Source: an uncultured Ignavibacteriota bacterium
GTDB taxonomy: Bacteria > Bacteroidota > Ignavibacteria > UBA10030 > UBA8401
Assembly: GCA_903884005.1 (NCBI GenBank)
Contig: CAISDA010000006.1
Location: 248,001-312,000, forward strand
Length of the DNA: 64,000 nucleotides
Direction of reading: 5' to 3'
The position numbers were made by a program, and so were the translations under genes. Below, piece by piece: positions 39,428 to 48,855 of this stretch; the stretch's first letter is position 1; every line of letters starts with the position of its first letter. The notes beneath the pieces were generated by a model. It was not told the origin of the DNA. It was given only the letters and a program-made list of their open reading frames with translations, and searched no databases.

Positions 39428-40681
39428 TTAGCTGTTCATCGACTTGAGGAATTCCTTGTTCGATTTCGTTCCGCGCAGCTTGTCCAGCAGGAATTCCATC
39501 GCTTCGACCGGCGTAAATTCCGCCAGGAACTTCCGCAGCACCCATACGCGGTTGAGATCGTCCGGTTCGAAGAGCAGTTCTTCCTTTCGTGTGCCTGAAC
39601 GGTTCACATCGACGGCTGGGAACACGCGCCGGTCGCTCAATTTGCGGTCGAGCACGATTTCCATGTTGCCCGTGCCCTTGAACTCTTCGAAGATCACCTC
39701 GTCCATGCGGCTGCCCGTTTCCACAAGCGCCGTGGCGATGATCGTGAGGCTTCCACCCTCTTCGATGTTTCGGGCTGCGCCGAAGAATCGTTTCGGACGG
39801 TGCAGGGCGTTGGCGTCGACGCCGCCGGAGAGGATTTTCCCTGAATGCGGCACCACGGTGTTGTGCGCGCGCGCCAAACGCGTGATCGAATCGAGCAGGA
39901 TCACGACATCGTGTTTCGCCTCAACAAGGCGCTTCGCTTTTTCCAGCACCATGTCTGAGACCTGCACATGGCGTTCGGGCGGTTCGTCGAATGTGGATGC
40001 CACGACTTCGGCGCTCACCGAGCGTTCCATGTCCGTCACTTCTTCGGGGCGCTCATCGATCAACAGCATGAGCAGTTTCACCTCGGGATGGTTGCGGGCG
40101 ATCGAATTGGCGATCTTCTGCAGCATGATCGTCTTGCCCGCTTTCGGCGGCGACACGATCATGCCGCGCTGTCCTTTGCCGATCGGCGAAAGCATGTCGA
40201 GGATGCGCATGGCATATTCGCCCGGCGCGGTTTCAAGCTTCAGGCGCTTATTGGCATAGAGCGGCGTCAGGTTGTCGAACAGCACACGGTCGCGGATCGT
40301 ATCCGGATTGCTGTCGTTGACAGACTCCACGCGCAGCAGCGCAAAAAAACGTTCGCCTTCTTTGGGGGGCCGGACCTGTCCGTTGACGGTGTCGCCGGTG
40401 CGCAGACTGAATTTCTTGATCTGCGAAGGCGACACATAAATATCATCGGGCGACGGGAGGTAATTATAGTCCACTGACCGAAGGAATCCATAACCGTCGG
40501 GCAATACTTCGAGCACGCCTTTGCTGAATGTCATTCCGTCTTTTTGCGTCTGTGCTTCAAGGATCTGAAAAATAAGATCCTGTTTGCGCAGATCGCTGAA
40601 TCCGGCGATCTTCAGGTCGCGGGCAATGATATTCAGCTCGGCGATTTTTTTGGACTTCAATTCCGATATATCCATCGGCAT
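39428..40681 (-). CDS. rho: Transcription termination factor Rho
   Basis: This 417-residue hexameric helicase has a Rho N-terminal helix-turn-helix region ([13 protein letters not shown]), a primary RNA-binding OB fold ([14 protein letters not shown]), Walker A PPKAGKT (about 178-184), Walker [16 protein letters not shown] and the Q-loop/R-loop region. It lacks the long acidic insertion seen in some Bacteroidota Rho proteins. The start could be the ATG at 40681 or 40675. It has a leader of about 160 nt from a strong promoter at 40847-40875. Confidence 0.97.
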   Translation of the reverse strand: MPMDISELKSKKIAELNIIARDLKIAGFSDLRKQDLIFQILEAQTQKDGMTFSKGVLEVLPDGYGFLRSVDYNYLPSPDDIYVSPSQIKKFSLRTGDTVNGQVRPPKEGERFFALLRVESVNDSNPDTIRDRVLFDNLTPLYANKRLKLETAPGEYAMRILDMLSPIGKGQRGMIVSPPKAGKTIMLQKIANSIARNHPEVKLLMLLIDERPEEVTDMERSVSAEVVASTFDEPPERHVQVSDMVLEKAKRLVEAKHDVVILLDSITRLARAHNTVVPHSGKILSGGVDANALHRPKRFFGAARNIEEGGSLTIIATALVETGSRMDEVIFEEFKGTGNMEIVLDRKLSDRRVFPAVDVNRSGTRKEELLFEPDDLNRVWVLRKFLAEFTPVEAMEFLLDKLRGTKSNKEFLKSMNS

Positions 40682-40846
40682 AATAGGAGGTATCCTTCCT
40701 CAGACGTGAACGAAATACAGTAATTATAAAAACCGCATCACATAGAAAAAATCAATGGGAATTTTTTAAGGGTGGTAACAGGCTGTTAAGATCTATGAGT
40801 GGTCGCAGCGTGCAACAATACGTAGTTGGTCGACATAACTGAACAA

Positions 40847-40875
40847 AATATAGAGCATATGGATTATATTGTCAA
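40847..40875 (-). promoter_or_regulatory. Strong sigma70-like promoter for rho
   Basis: On the minus strand, TTGACA (40870-40875), a 17-nt spacer and TATATT (40847-40852) give near-consensus geometry. It lies just past the folC stop and implies a leader of about 160 nt before rho. Confidence 0.7.
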
Positions 40876-40878
40876 GTT

Positions 40879-42171
40879 TTATTTTTTTCGGCCGGTGCGC
40901 CTCTTGATCACGCGAAGCGCGTCGCCCACAATGTAATGCGATCCGGTCACGAGGATCAGATCGTCGGTTGATGCGGCGCGGCGCGCAGCCCGAACGGCCG
41001 AGGCGATTGCGGCATAGGCCCTGACCGATCCGCCCTCCTCCCGTATCGCGGCGGCGGCCTCATGCGCCGTCAGCGTGCGTTCGATCGAGGCCTGCACGGC
41101 ATAAAATTTCGGACGGAGTAGTACCAGCCGCCGTATCATGACACGATAGTCTTTATCCTTCATCACTCCAAAAATGATATGCAGAGACGCATGGGGAATC
41201 GCCGCCACTGCTTCGGCCAGCACGTTGATGGCATCCGGATTATGGGCTACGTCACAGATCATCAGCGGGCGCGCGCCCACACGCTGCAGCCGGGCTTCTA
41301 TTCCCGACAATTGCTGCACACGGTGAAGTCCGTCACGAATGGCCGATTCGGAAACCGGGAAACCGCGCTCCTGGATGAGGTCAACAGCCGCAAGGGCAGC
41401 CGCCGCATTGCTGCGCTGAAACGCCCCCTTCAGCGACAGGTCGATCGATGTGTGCCGGCCGGCGGTAGTCTGGAACGAGAGCGATCCGTCGGCAGATTTA
41501 TCAACCGTAATATCCTCAACAGCAATTACCCGTGAAGAGTTCATGACCGCACACCGCAGAATCACTTTTTGGGCCTGCGCCGGCATCACCCCCATCACGC
41601 AGGGAACGCCGCGTTTGATAATGCCGGCTTTTTCGCGGGCGACCCTCCCGATCGTGGTTCCGAGTATTGTCGTATGATCCAACCCTATCGTCGTGATGAC
41701 GGACACAAGCGGCTTCAGCACATTCGTGGCATCGAGCCTGCCTCCGAGTCCGGTTTCGATGACGGCGATATCCACACGGCGGTCCGCAAAATACCGGAAG
41801 GCGATCGCCGTTGTGGCTTCAAAAAATGTGGCGCCGCGCTCATCGATCACGCTCTGCAGCCGGGCCGCGTACCGGATCAATGCAGTGTCCGAAATTTTTT
41901 TTCCGTTCACGCGGATGCGTTCGTTGAAATCGATGAGATGAGGAGACGTATACAACCCGACGGTATATCCTGCGGCGCGAAGCATCGAGGCGATCATGGA
42001 GGAGGTGGACCCTTTGCCGTTCGTGCCCGCAACGTGCACTGAAGGGAAGTCGCGTTCGGGATGGCCGAGCGTCTGCAGCAGCACTTCACTGTTGCGAAGA
42101 CCGAGCTTGATGCCGAACTTCTGCAGTCCGTAGAGATAGGAAAGGACCGATGCTTTGGATTTCATCGTCAT
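40879..42171 (-). CDS. folC: Dihydrofolate synthase/folylpolyglutamate synthase
   Basis: This 430-residue Mur-ligase-fold enzyme adds glutamate to folates. It has HVAGTNGKGSTSSMIASML (P-loop about 48-56), SPHLIDFNERIRVNG and ETGLGGRLDATNV. The start at 42171 shares an ATGA overlap with the pyrD stop, so translation is coupled. Upstream extension of the frame lies inside pyrD and was rejected. The operon runs PorW-like, pyrK, pyrD, folC. Confidence 0.95.
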   Translation of the reverse strand: MTMKSKASVLSYLYGLQKFGIKLGLRNSEVLLQTLGHPERDFPSVHVAGTNGKGSTSSMIASMLRAAGYTVGLYTSPHLIDFNERIRVNGKKISDTALIRYAARLQSVIDERGATFFEATTAIAFRYFADRRVDIAVIETGLGGRLDATNVLKPLVSVITTIGLDHTTILGTTIGRVAREKAGIIKRGVPCVMGVMPAQAQKVILRCAVMNSSRVIAVEDITVDKSADGSLSFQTTAGRHTSIDLSLKGAFQRSNAAAALAAVDLIQERGFPVSESAIRDGLHRVQQLSGIEARLQRVGARPLMICDVAHNPDAINVLAEAVAAIPHASLHIIFGVMKDKDYRVMIRRLVLLRPKFYAVQASIERTLTAHEAAAAIREEGGSVRAYAAIASAVRAARRAASTDDLILVTGSHYIVGDALRVIKRRTGRKK

Positions 42172-43109
42172 AACCAGCTGTCGATCACCGAACGATTTTT
42201 TTCCGCAATGAGCGCGCCCACGATCGCATCGACATCCGCAAATCCGTGACTCGCACAGTACGCGCGGATCCCCTCGGCGATCGTCACGCCGGTAGCGGGA
42301 GAAATAAAATTCGCGGTGCCCACCTGCACCGCCGACGCGCCGACAAGCAGAAACTCCACGGCGTCTTCCCACGTGGCAATACCGCCGATACCGATGACGG
42401 GAATTTTTACCGCTCGCGTCAACTCGTAGACCTTTGCAAGCGCGACCGGCTTGATGGCCGGCCCGGAGAGTCCGCCTGTGGTCGACGACAATTTCGGTTT
42501 CCGCGTATGGATATTCACCGCCATCCCGATCAGCGTATTCACGGCGGACACGGCATCCATCCCTTCGGCCTCACAGGCGCGAGCGAACTCGGAGATATGC
42601 GTCACGTTCGGCGTGAGCTTGACAATGAGGATTTTTTCCGTCCGCCGCCTGAGTTCCCGGGCAATGCGTGCGACCTGATTCGGATCGGTGCCGAAATTCA
42701 ATCCCCCCTCCTTCACGTTAGGGCAGGACACGTTGATCTCATATCCCGCAATTTCCGCGAACGGTTCCAGCGCTTCGGCAACGGCGCAGTATTCGTCGAT
42801 GCTGCTGGCGGCGATATTCGCAATGACCTTCGTCGAGAGCGAACGCAGCGTCGGGAGTTTTTCGTCGATGAAGTGCTGCACGCCGATATTGGCAAGCCCG
42901 ATCGAATTGAGCATGCCGCTGGCGGTTTCGGCGATGCGCGGCGCGGGATTGCCGTCGCGGGGTTTCAGCGAAAGAGACTTCGTGATGATGCCGCCCAGTT
43001 TGTTCACATTCACGAGGCCCGTCGTCTCGTCGCCGTACCCGAATGTGCCGGATGCCGTGAACACCCTGTTCTGGAATGTAACGCCGCGAAGCGTAAAGGA
43101 TTCGTTCAT
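42168..43109 (-). CDS. pyrD: Dihydroorotate dehydrogenase, class 1B catalytic subunit
   Basis: This 313-residue FMN enzyme oxidises dihydroorotate in pyrimidine synthesis. The active-site base is a Cys in INVSCPNV (C129), which marks the class 1 soluble type. Paired with pyrK only 2 nt upstream, it is the NAD-linked 1B form. Its stop overlaps the folC start (ATGA). Confidence 0.97.
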   Translation of the reverse strand: MNESFTLRGVTFQNRVFTASGTFGYGDETTGLVNVNKLGGIITKSLSLKPRDGNPAPRIAETASGMLNSIGLANIGVQHFIDEKLPTLRSLSTKVIANIAASSIDEYCAVAEALEPFAEIAGYEINVSCPNVKEGGLNFGTDPNQVARIARELRRRTEKILIVKLTPNVTHISEFARACEAEGMDAVSAVNTLIGMAVNIHTRKPKLSSTTGGLSGPAIKPVALAKVYELTRAVKIPVIGIGGIATWEDAVEFLLVGASAVQVGTANFISPATGVTIAEGIRAYCASHGFADVDAIVGALIAEKNRSVIDSWL

Positions 43110-43111
43110 AC

Positions 43112-43876
43112 CTACATTTTCACCGTTCGTGTGTCAAAAATTGTACCGTCCGTGCAGACCAGAAAATATTTTTTGCCGCCGCCGTTCGACTCCACGGCGC
43201 AGCCCTGGCATAACCCGATGCCGCATGCCATCTCGCATTCGATCGATGCATATGCCGGAATGTTCCGCTCGAGCGCGTACTCGGCCACTGCCCGCATCAT
43301 CCTCGACGGACCGCACAGGAACAGCCTCGCAGCGCCGGCATCGTGCGTGTGCAGATGCTCCTTCAACAACTCGAGGACTGTGCCGTGATACCCCATGCTT
43401 CCATCATCGGTGGCAATATGGATATTCTTCATTCCCCCCTCGACCACAAAATCTTTTCCGCGCGCCCCGATGAATGTTTCGATCCGCCGTGCCGCGTCCA
43501 TCCGCTTTGTCAGGAAGGGGAACGGAGCGACGCCGATGCCGCCCGCGACCAATATGGAAGTGTCATAGTCGCCGTCGGTGAACGGCAGGAAGCTGTTGCC
43601 GCAGGGTCCGATGATGTCCAGCGTGTCGCCCGGCTCCTTCCGCGCAAGCACCGTTGTGCCGCGTCCGATCACGTTGAACATGATGGAAACCTCTTCGCCG
43701 TCGACGTCGAAGATCGAGAACGGACGCCGGAGCAGAGGGAAATTGGCGTCGACTCTGATATTGAGGAATTGTCCAGGCTGCGCATCGCGGCAAATGGACG
43801 GCGCATGCAGCGTCAACCGCTTGATTTCAGGAGTGAGATTCGTGAGCGATCGTATGACCGCATGTTCTTGGTGCAT
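43112..43876 (-). CDS. pyrK: Dihydroorotate dehydrogenase electron-transfer subunit
   Basis: This 254-residue iron-sulfur flavoprotein has a RPFSIF flavin-binding motif (51-56), GGIGVAPF, and a C-terminal 2Fe-2S cluster with Cys at 218, 223, 226 and 241. It passes electrons from PyrD to NAD+. It lies 2 nt before pyrD and 14 nt after the PorW-like gene. Confidence 0.96.
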   Translation of the reverse strand: MHQEHAVIRSLTNLTPEIKRLTLHAPSICRDAQPGQFLNIRVDANFPLLRRPFSIFDVDGEEVSIMFNVIGRGTTVLARKEPGDTLDIIGPCGNSFLPFTDGDYDTSILVAGGIGVAPFPFLTKRMDAARRIETFIGARGKDFVVEGGMKNIHIATDDGSMGYHGTVLELLKEHLHTHDAGAARLFLCGPSRMMRAVAEYALERNIPAYASIECEMACGIGLCQGCAVESNGGGKKYFLVCTDGTIFDTRTVKM

Positions 43877-43890
43877 GAGTATGGTATCTT

Positions 43891-46434
43891 CTATTCGAGC
43901 GGGTGGATTTGACTTTTTTGGGCGGAGTCTGCCGGCATCACAGGTTGCTTCGATGTCGAATCAACCCCGGAATTCACCGGAGGGCTGAGATGCATCGTTC
44001 GCACACCCGCCGAGTCGGGCAACGCCGGAGGGCTGACATGCATCGGCTGTACACCGGCCGAGTCGGGCAACGCCGGAGGGCTCACATGCATCGATCGCAC
44101 ACCCGCCGAGTCGGGCAACGCCGGAGGGCTCACATGCATCGATCGCACACCCGCCGAATCGGACGACAACGGTACTCCGGCAGAGTCGCGCCCCGCAGGT
44201 GCAGCGGTCTTCCCTGGTTGAAGAGCCTTCAGTTTGTCTGCATCGGCCTTTGCTTTAGACGCTTTCTCTGCTTTCGCTCTCGCCTTCTCGGCGTCAATCT
44301 TATCCGCAGCGTCTTTTTCCGCCTTGGCTTTCTGTTCCGCTTCAAGCCGCGCAGCGGTGATCTCGGCAAGCTTTGGCTTCACGGTGCCGGCATAGGTCGA
44401 CCCTGGAAATTTATCCACCAATTCTTTATACGCGATCTCGGCGCTGTCGTTGACGATCAGCGTATTTTCATACAGCCATCCAACCGTGTACAGCGCTTTG
44501 GGAGAATACGGCGATTTCGGATAGGCAACGGCCAGCGTTCGCAGCTGCCGTATCGCCTCCTTCGGCTTCCCTCCATCGATCAGCCCTTCGGCGGACCAAT
44601 AGAGCGTTTCCGCCGAATCCTTTTCCTCCCGCAGCAGCGGAAGGCCCAGGGTCTTTCGTGCTTCCTGAGCGTACGATGACTGCGGGGCGATATCAATGAT
44701 CTTTCTATATATCGAGTCGGTCGCCGGTTTGGAGAGAGAATCCCGAGACGTGAGGATCTCGGCCATGGTAAAATACGACCGTGCGGCGAGACTGCTGTCG
44801 TTCGTGAGGCTGCACACATCGCTGTAATAGACGAGCGCGGAATCGGATCGGGCCATTTCAAGGTACAACAATCCCGCCAGTTCGAATTTCGTGCGCGCCA
44901 CGAGATGCGCAAGCGAATCGATGCGCTGGCGCTTCGCTGATGCCGCACCAAGGCTGTCTGCTCGCGCGAGACTGTCCTTGCGCGCTGTCGTGAAGCCAAC
45001 GGCGGACGCGGTCGGACGTGATGAATCCGCCTGCAGTGCCTTCGGCGCGCGTCCGGCATCGGCACGCACCGCTGATGTATCGGCATGCACACCGGTTGTG
45101 TCGCGGCGAACGTTGAATGCACGGTCCGCGCGAAGCGGATTTTTTGCAGCAGCGAGCGAGTCGCTACGGTGTACCGAGTCCCGTCGCGCAACGCTCGCCG
45201 AGTCTTCTTTTTTCGGCCGGGGATGTATCGTTTCCATGATCAGCGTGTCATAATTGGCCAGATCACGCTTGAGTATAAAAAATTTGGCGAAGATCTCCGA
45301 CTTCATGGCGGCGTCGGGCGTGATGTCGGACGATGACATTTCCGTCTTCGCCTTGTCATAATATGTGCGGGCCGAATCGAATTTCAGAAGTACATGTTCG
45401 TACAGCGAGGCAAGCGCGAACATCGAGCGCGCGGCGTCGTCTGTGCGTGAAAAGGCCGTATCGACATACCGGTATTGCGCCACCGCTTCCTCGATGTTGC
45501 CCTGGGCGGCATACGTGTTGCCCACTTCGCGGTGTGCGGTGCCGAAGTACTCGAGGTATTTTGAGTCGTCTATCTTCGCAAAGAGAATGGCTAGCGCAGG
45601 ATCGAATTTCTTCTGCTGGGTCATCATCCTGCTCTCGTAAACGGCGGCCTGAAACGTGGTATTATAATCGGGGCTGAATTTTTTCACGTCGTGAAACGCT
45701 TCTTCGGCCTCTGCCGGCTTGCCCAGTTTGTTGTAACAGATGCCTAGCTGAAATTGCGTGCGTGCATTTTCTTCGTCGTCGCTCAATACATCCACCGATT
45801 GGGTGAAATATTGCAGCGCATCGTCAAAATCGTTCTCCGCGAAATAATGGTCGCCGATGATCAGCGCTGCGCGGCCTGCGACTTCGTGTTCCTTGTTTTT
45901 TATCGCGTCGATATACAATGCGCCGAGCAGCTGCAGCCCTTCGGCATTTCGCTTCTGCCTCAACAGAGACCTCCCGTACCACAGTTTCGTCTCGGGAATG
46001 AGGCTGCTTTGGGGGTATTGGGCTATAAGTTCCAAAAATTTCCGTTCTGCTTTGACGTCCTCTTCAAGATAGAAATACGATTTTCCGATCATCAGCAGCG
46101 CATCGTCCACGAATTTGGATGTGGGATAATACGACAGCAGCTTGCTGTTCTTCTCAATGGAATTCGTGAATTTCTGGCGAGCGGTTGTCGAAAGGATGTA
46201 GACGGCGCTTTGCCCCCTCGCGTTCTTCTCCCGCACCGCCTGTAAACCGGCGAGCACTTCCGTTTCCGCCTCGTTGTACATTTTTTGAGCGTTGTAATAG
46301 GTGTTGAAATACGAAGAGACGTTCGTCTGCCGCTGCGCGATAAAATCGCCCACGGGGGAAACGACCTGACAGCCGGTTAGGATAACGACGATTGTGCTAA
46401 GGAGCAGTACTCGAGCGATGTGTTGGGTTCTCAC
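43891..46434 (-). CDS. TPR-repeat outer-membrane lipoprotein, PorW/SprE-like
   Basis: This protein of about 847 residues has a signal peptide and lipobox (LTGC, lipidated C22). Then comes SSYFNTYYNAQKMYNEAE, which resembles the start of PorW/SprE, a T9SS/gliding TPR lipoprotein in Bacteroidota. TPR repeats fill about 80-450 and again 570-700. A Lys/Ala-rich coiled coil (about 700-770) and a Pro-rich tail of four near-identical 16-residue units (ALPDSAGVRSMHVSPP) finish it. The middle has Asp/Ser/Ala-rich sequence. The GTG at 46434 gives a normal signal peptide. The link to type IX secretion is inference. Confidence 0.72.
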   Translation of the reverse strand: MRTQHIARVLLLSTIVVILTGCQVVSPVGDFIAQRQTNVSSYFNTYYNAQKMYNEAETEVLAGLQAVREKNARGQSAVYILSTTARQKFTNSIEKNSKLLSYYPTSKFVDDALLMIGKSYFYLEEDVKAERKFLELIAQYPQSSLIPETKLWYGRSLLRQKRNAEGLQLLGALYIDAIKNKEHEVAGRAALIIGDHYFAENDFDDALQYFTQSVDVLSDDEENARTQFQLGICYNKLGKPAEAEEAFHDVKKFSPDYNTTFQAAVYESRMMTQQKKFDPALAILFAKIDDSKYLEYFGTAHREVGNTYAAQGNIEEAVAQYRYVDTAFSRTDDAARSMFALASLYEHVLLKFDSARTYYDKAKTEMSSSDITPDAAMKSEIFAKFFILKRDLANYDTLIMETIHPRPKKEDSASVARRDSVHRSDSLAAAKNPLRADRAFNVRRDTTGVHADTSAVRADAGRAPKALQADSSRPTASAVGFTTARKDSLARADSLGAASAKRQRIDSLAHLVARTKFELAGLLYLEMARSDSALVYYSDVCSLTNDSSLAARSYFTMAEILTSRDSLSKPATDSIYRKIIDIAPQSSYAQEARKTLGLPLLREEKDSAETLYWSAEGLIDGGKPKEAIRQLRTLAVAYPKSPYSPKALYTVGWLYENTLIVNDSAEIAYKELVDKFPGSTYAGTVKPKLAEITAARLEAEQKAKAEKDAADKIDAEKARAKAEKASKAKADADKLKALQPGKTAAPAGRDSAGVPLSSDSAGVRSMHVSPPALPDSAGVRSMHVSPPALPDSAGVQPMHVSPPALPDSAGVRTMHLSPPVNSGVDSTSKQPVMPADSAQKSQIHPLE
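43978..44163. repeat. 48-bp tandem repeat in the PorW-like gene
   Basis: Nearly four copies of a 48-bp unit (43978-44025, 44026-44073, 44074-44121, then a partial copy) encode the 16-residue units in frame. A few synonymous and missense differences separate them. Copy number could vary by slippage without shifting the frame. Confidence 0.92.
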
Positions 46435-46688
46435 GCGTTCACCGTTGGATGCTGTGATGTCAATACTCTCTGAGACTCGTCCGGGCCGAAGCCGGGCAGG
46501 CGGAGTGTTGATCGTTAATATATTGGCATCGTAGCAAGGATCATTGTGAAAAATAGGGAAAACAAGCATGAGACGCAACTGGGTATCGATTAAACTTATT
46601 TATTTCTTTGGTGTCTATATAGATGAATAGGTAACAGTATCACGAACACGTACAACGAATTACTCACTTACCAATCAGGAGCAACGCC

Positions 46689-47180
46689 ATGAAAAAAATC
46701 CTTGTCATCATCATTCTTGTACTGTGCGGCCTGAGCACTGCCGCGTGGGCAGCCGAGAAGAACATGAAACACATGCCGGAGGGAATGCGCGCAAAAAAAG
46801 AATTCCTCGCATCCCTGAATCTGACCGATGCTCAGAAAAAAGACCTGGCTGCGCTCAAATTGGAAAATGAAAAACGCGGCATCGCGCTGCGCGCCAAAGC
46901 CGAAACCGCGAAGCTTGAATTGCACGAGCTACTCATGGCCGACGCGCCTGACCACACAGCCATCGAAAAAATGATGGCCGAGCTCATCAAAACAGAAACC
47001 GACATCCGGATGAATAAGATCGACGGGTGGTTCGCCGCCAATAAAATGCTCACCGCCGACCAGCAAAAAATTTGGATCAAGGCATTGCGCGTCGGGACCA
47101 TGCAGGCCATGGGCGGCAAGAACAAAGGCATGTATCGCCCCATGGGTGAGCGTGAACCGTCGCGCCCGGATATGAAGTAA
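46689..47180 (+). CDS. Spy/CpxP-like periplasmic protein
   Basis: This 163-residue protein has a signal peptide (about 1-22) and a mostly helical body. It contains LNLTDAQKKDLAAL and MLTADQQKIW, the paired LTxxQ motifs of the Spy/CpxP/ZraP group. Such proteins are periplasmic chaperones or metal/stress sensors; the role here is inferred. A CAGGAG site precedes the ATG. It is divergent from the PorW-like gene. The Met-rich tail (about 138-162) might bind copper, which is a guess. Confidence 0.8.
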   Translation: MKKILVIIILVLCGLSTAAWAAEKNMKHMPEGMRAKKEFLASLNLTDAQKKDLAALKLENEKRGIALRAKAETAKLELHELLMADAPDHTAIEKMMAELIKTETDIRMNKIDGWFAANKMLTADQQKIWIKALRVGTMQAMGGKNKGMYRPMGEREPSRPDMK

Positions 47181-47193
47181 CAGAAGCGTTGCC

Positions 47194-47222
47194 CTGTCCG
47201 CACTGCGCGTGGGTGCGGACAG
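47194..47222. terminator. Hairpin between convergent Spy-like and SDR genes
   Basis: A 10-bp perfect stem (47194-47203 with 47213-47222) with a 9-nt loop lies 13 nt past the Spy-like stop. No T-run follows, so terminator function is uncertain. Confidence 0.5.
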
Positions 47223-47266
47223 TGCCGTGACCCTGCCCCGATCGGCGTGTTCACGGCGGCAGAGGG

Positions 47267-47977
47267 TTATTTCAGAATTCTCGCCGGACGGACGTCGATC
47301 TCGCTTACATTCGTCCGCGCCGGCATCGTCAGCGCAAACAGTGTTGTCTCCGCAATATCCTCCGGCTGTATAATCGTGTGCGCATCCTTCGCGTGATCCG
47401 AGAATTCCGTATTCACCGCTCCCGGACAGATGGTGACCACACGGATATTGTAGTCCCTCACCTCCAGCATGAGCGAACGCGCAAATCCCAGCAGAGCAAA
47501 TTTGGTGGCTGAATACGCGGCACCGCCGACGAACGAGTTCTTCGATGCCAGCGACGCGATATTCACTATTTGCCCGCCGTGCCGCTTGATCATTCCCGGC
47601 AGGAACGCCTTCGTGCAGAGAAAGACGCCGCGCACATTGACATCGAACATGCCGTCGAAATCTTCGAGCTTCATGTCCAGAACTTTTGCAAAGACACCAT
47701 ACCCGGCATTGTTGATGAGGATGTCGGCGCCTCCGAACTGCTGCTCGACCTGAACGGCAAGCTCTGCCACGGAATCCGCCGATCGCACATCGGTGAGGAT
47801 TGCGACGGCCTGGCCTCCCCTGGTCTTGATCGACTCGCGAACCGTTTCCAATCGATTTGCATCCCGCGCCGCAAGCACGACAGTCGCGCCGGCGTCGGCA
47901 AGGGAATTCGCAATGGATTCTCCGATCCCTCTGCTAGCTCCTGTGACAACGGCAATTTTTCCCTTAAGCGATTCCAT
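47267..47977 (-). CDS. SDR family NAD(P)-dependent oxidoreductase (distal pterin-operon copy)
   Basis: This 236-residue classical SDR has TGASRGIG (12-19), NNAG (89-92), catalytic Ser in NIASLAS and YSATK (Y155, K159). It is FabG-like in length. It lies downstream of another SDR, folE and a PTPS on the same strand, so it may act in pterin reduction. The gap to the next SDR contains repeats, so co-transcription is uncertain. The ATG at 47977 fits the family N-terminus. A 3-ketoacyl-ACP reductase role is an alternative. Confidence 0.88.
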   Translation of the reverse strand: MESLKGKIAVVTGASRGIGESIANSLADAGATVVLAARDANRLETVRESIKTRGGQAVAILTDVRSADSVAELAVQVEQQFGGADILINNAGYGVFAKVLDMKLEDFDGMFDVNVRGVFLCTKAFLPGMIKRHGGQIVNIASLASKNSFVGGAAYSATKFALLGFARSLMLEVRDYNIRVVTICPGAVNTEFSDHAKDAHTIIQPEDIAETTLFALTMPARTNVSEIDVRPARILK

Positions 47978-48005
47978 TGGTATCAGTGTAAAGTGAGTGA
48001 ATGTC

Positions 48006-48144
48006 CGCACCGCGTGCGCGGTGCAAGTTTTTGTTTGTTACGTACGAGAGATCGCCGTCGCATCGGTGCGCATGTAGGGCGAGATGTTATCTCGCCCGCA
48101 CCGCGTGCGCGGTGCAAGTGTTTATTTGTTGCTTACGAGAGATC
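48006..48144. repeat. 48-nt direct repeat pair with nested palindromes
   Basis: Copies at 48006-48053 and 48097-48144 are nearly identical, 91 nt apart. Each begins with an 8-bp hairpin (GCACCGCG with CGCGGTGC). Between them lies a perfect 9-bp hairpin (48077-48085 with 48089-48097) of the TGTAGGGCGA family. The second copy contains the stop of the upstream SDR gene. Confidence 0.88.
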
Positions 48145-48855
48145 TCCCTCGACCGGCCGTATGATGATCTCATCGGTCGTCATGCGCTCGGGCTGGCAAT
48201 ACAGCGACACGACAACATCGGCCACATCGTCCGGTTGCATCATTTTCGCGCCGAACGTGTCGCGATTTTTCCGGTTCCACATGTCCGTTTCGACTGCGCC
48301 CGGCAGAACATCGATCACACGCACTCCCCGTGTCCGTACTTCCGCGCGCACTCCGCGCATCATCGCCAGCGACGCTGCCTTCGACGCGGCATAGACCGAT
48401 GAATTCTGGAACGTCGTCACAGCAGCCACCGAATGGATCGTGATGATGTGCCCCTTTTTCGCCGCAAGCATAGACGGGAGCACCGCCTGCGTGCAGAGAA
48501 AGACTCCACGGAGGTTCGTTTCGAGAATCGAATCAAATTCGGCCGGCGTCGTGTGCTCGAATTTTTTGAACCGCGTCACCCCCGCATTGTTGACGAGCAC
48601 ATGCACGCGTCCGTATGTTGTCTGTATTTTTTTCATTGCCGCCTGCACACTCTTTGCCGATACAACATCCACCACAACGGCCGTTGCCGATCCCCCCTCG
48701 CTTCGGATGCGCGCTGCCGTTGCCGCAAGCGCTTCCCTGCTTCTTCCGCTGACGATCACATGCGCGCCGATGGCTGCGAATGCATGAGCGATCGCGGCGC
48801 CGATGCCCCGGCCGGCGCCTGTGACCCATACGATCTGTTTCGCATCCATGGTCAT
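48133..48855 (-). CDS. SDR family oxidoreductase next to folE (sepiapterin-reductase-like candidate)
   Basis: This product of about 240 residues has TGAGRGIG (12-19), NNAG (89-92), and YAASK (Y155, K159). The ATG at 48855 overlaps the folE stop (ATGA), so it is tightly coupled to GTP cyclohydrolase I and the PTPS upstream. In tetrahydrobiopterin synthesis the third enzyme is sepiapterin reductase, an SDR; that role here is inference from the operon. An in-frame ATG at 48849 is an alternative start. The stop lies in a direct repeat. Confidence 0.88.
   Translation of the reverse strand: MTMDAKQIVWVTGAGRGIGAAIAHAFAAIGAHVIVSGRSREALAATAARIRSEGGSATAVVVDVVSAKSVQAAMKKIQTTYGRVHVLVNNAGVTRFKKFEHTTPAEFDSILETNLRGVFLCTQAVLPSMLAAKKGHIITIHSVAAVTTFQNSSVYAASKAASLAMMRGVRAEVRTRGVRVIDVLPGAVETDMWNRKNRDTFGAKMMQPDDVADVVVSLYCQPERMTTDEIIIRPVEGDLS

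Noticed and set aside
43978-44163. CRISPR-like array
   Set aside because: The 48-bp units are directly adjacent, with no spacers, and encode protein in frame.
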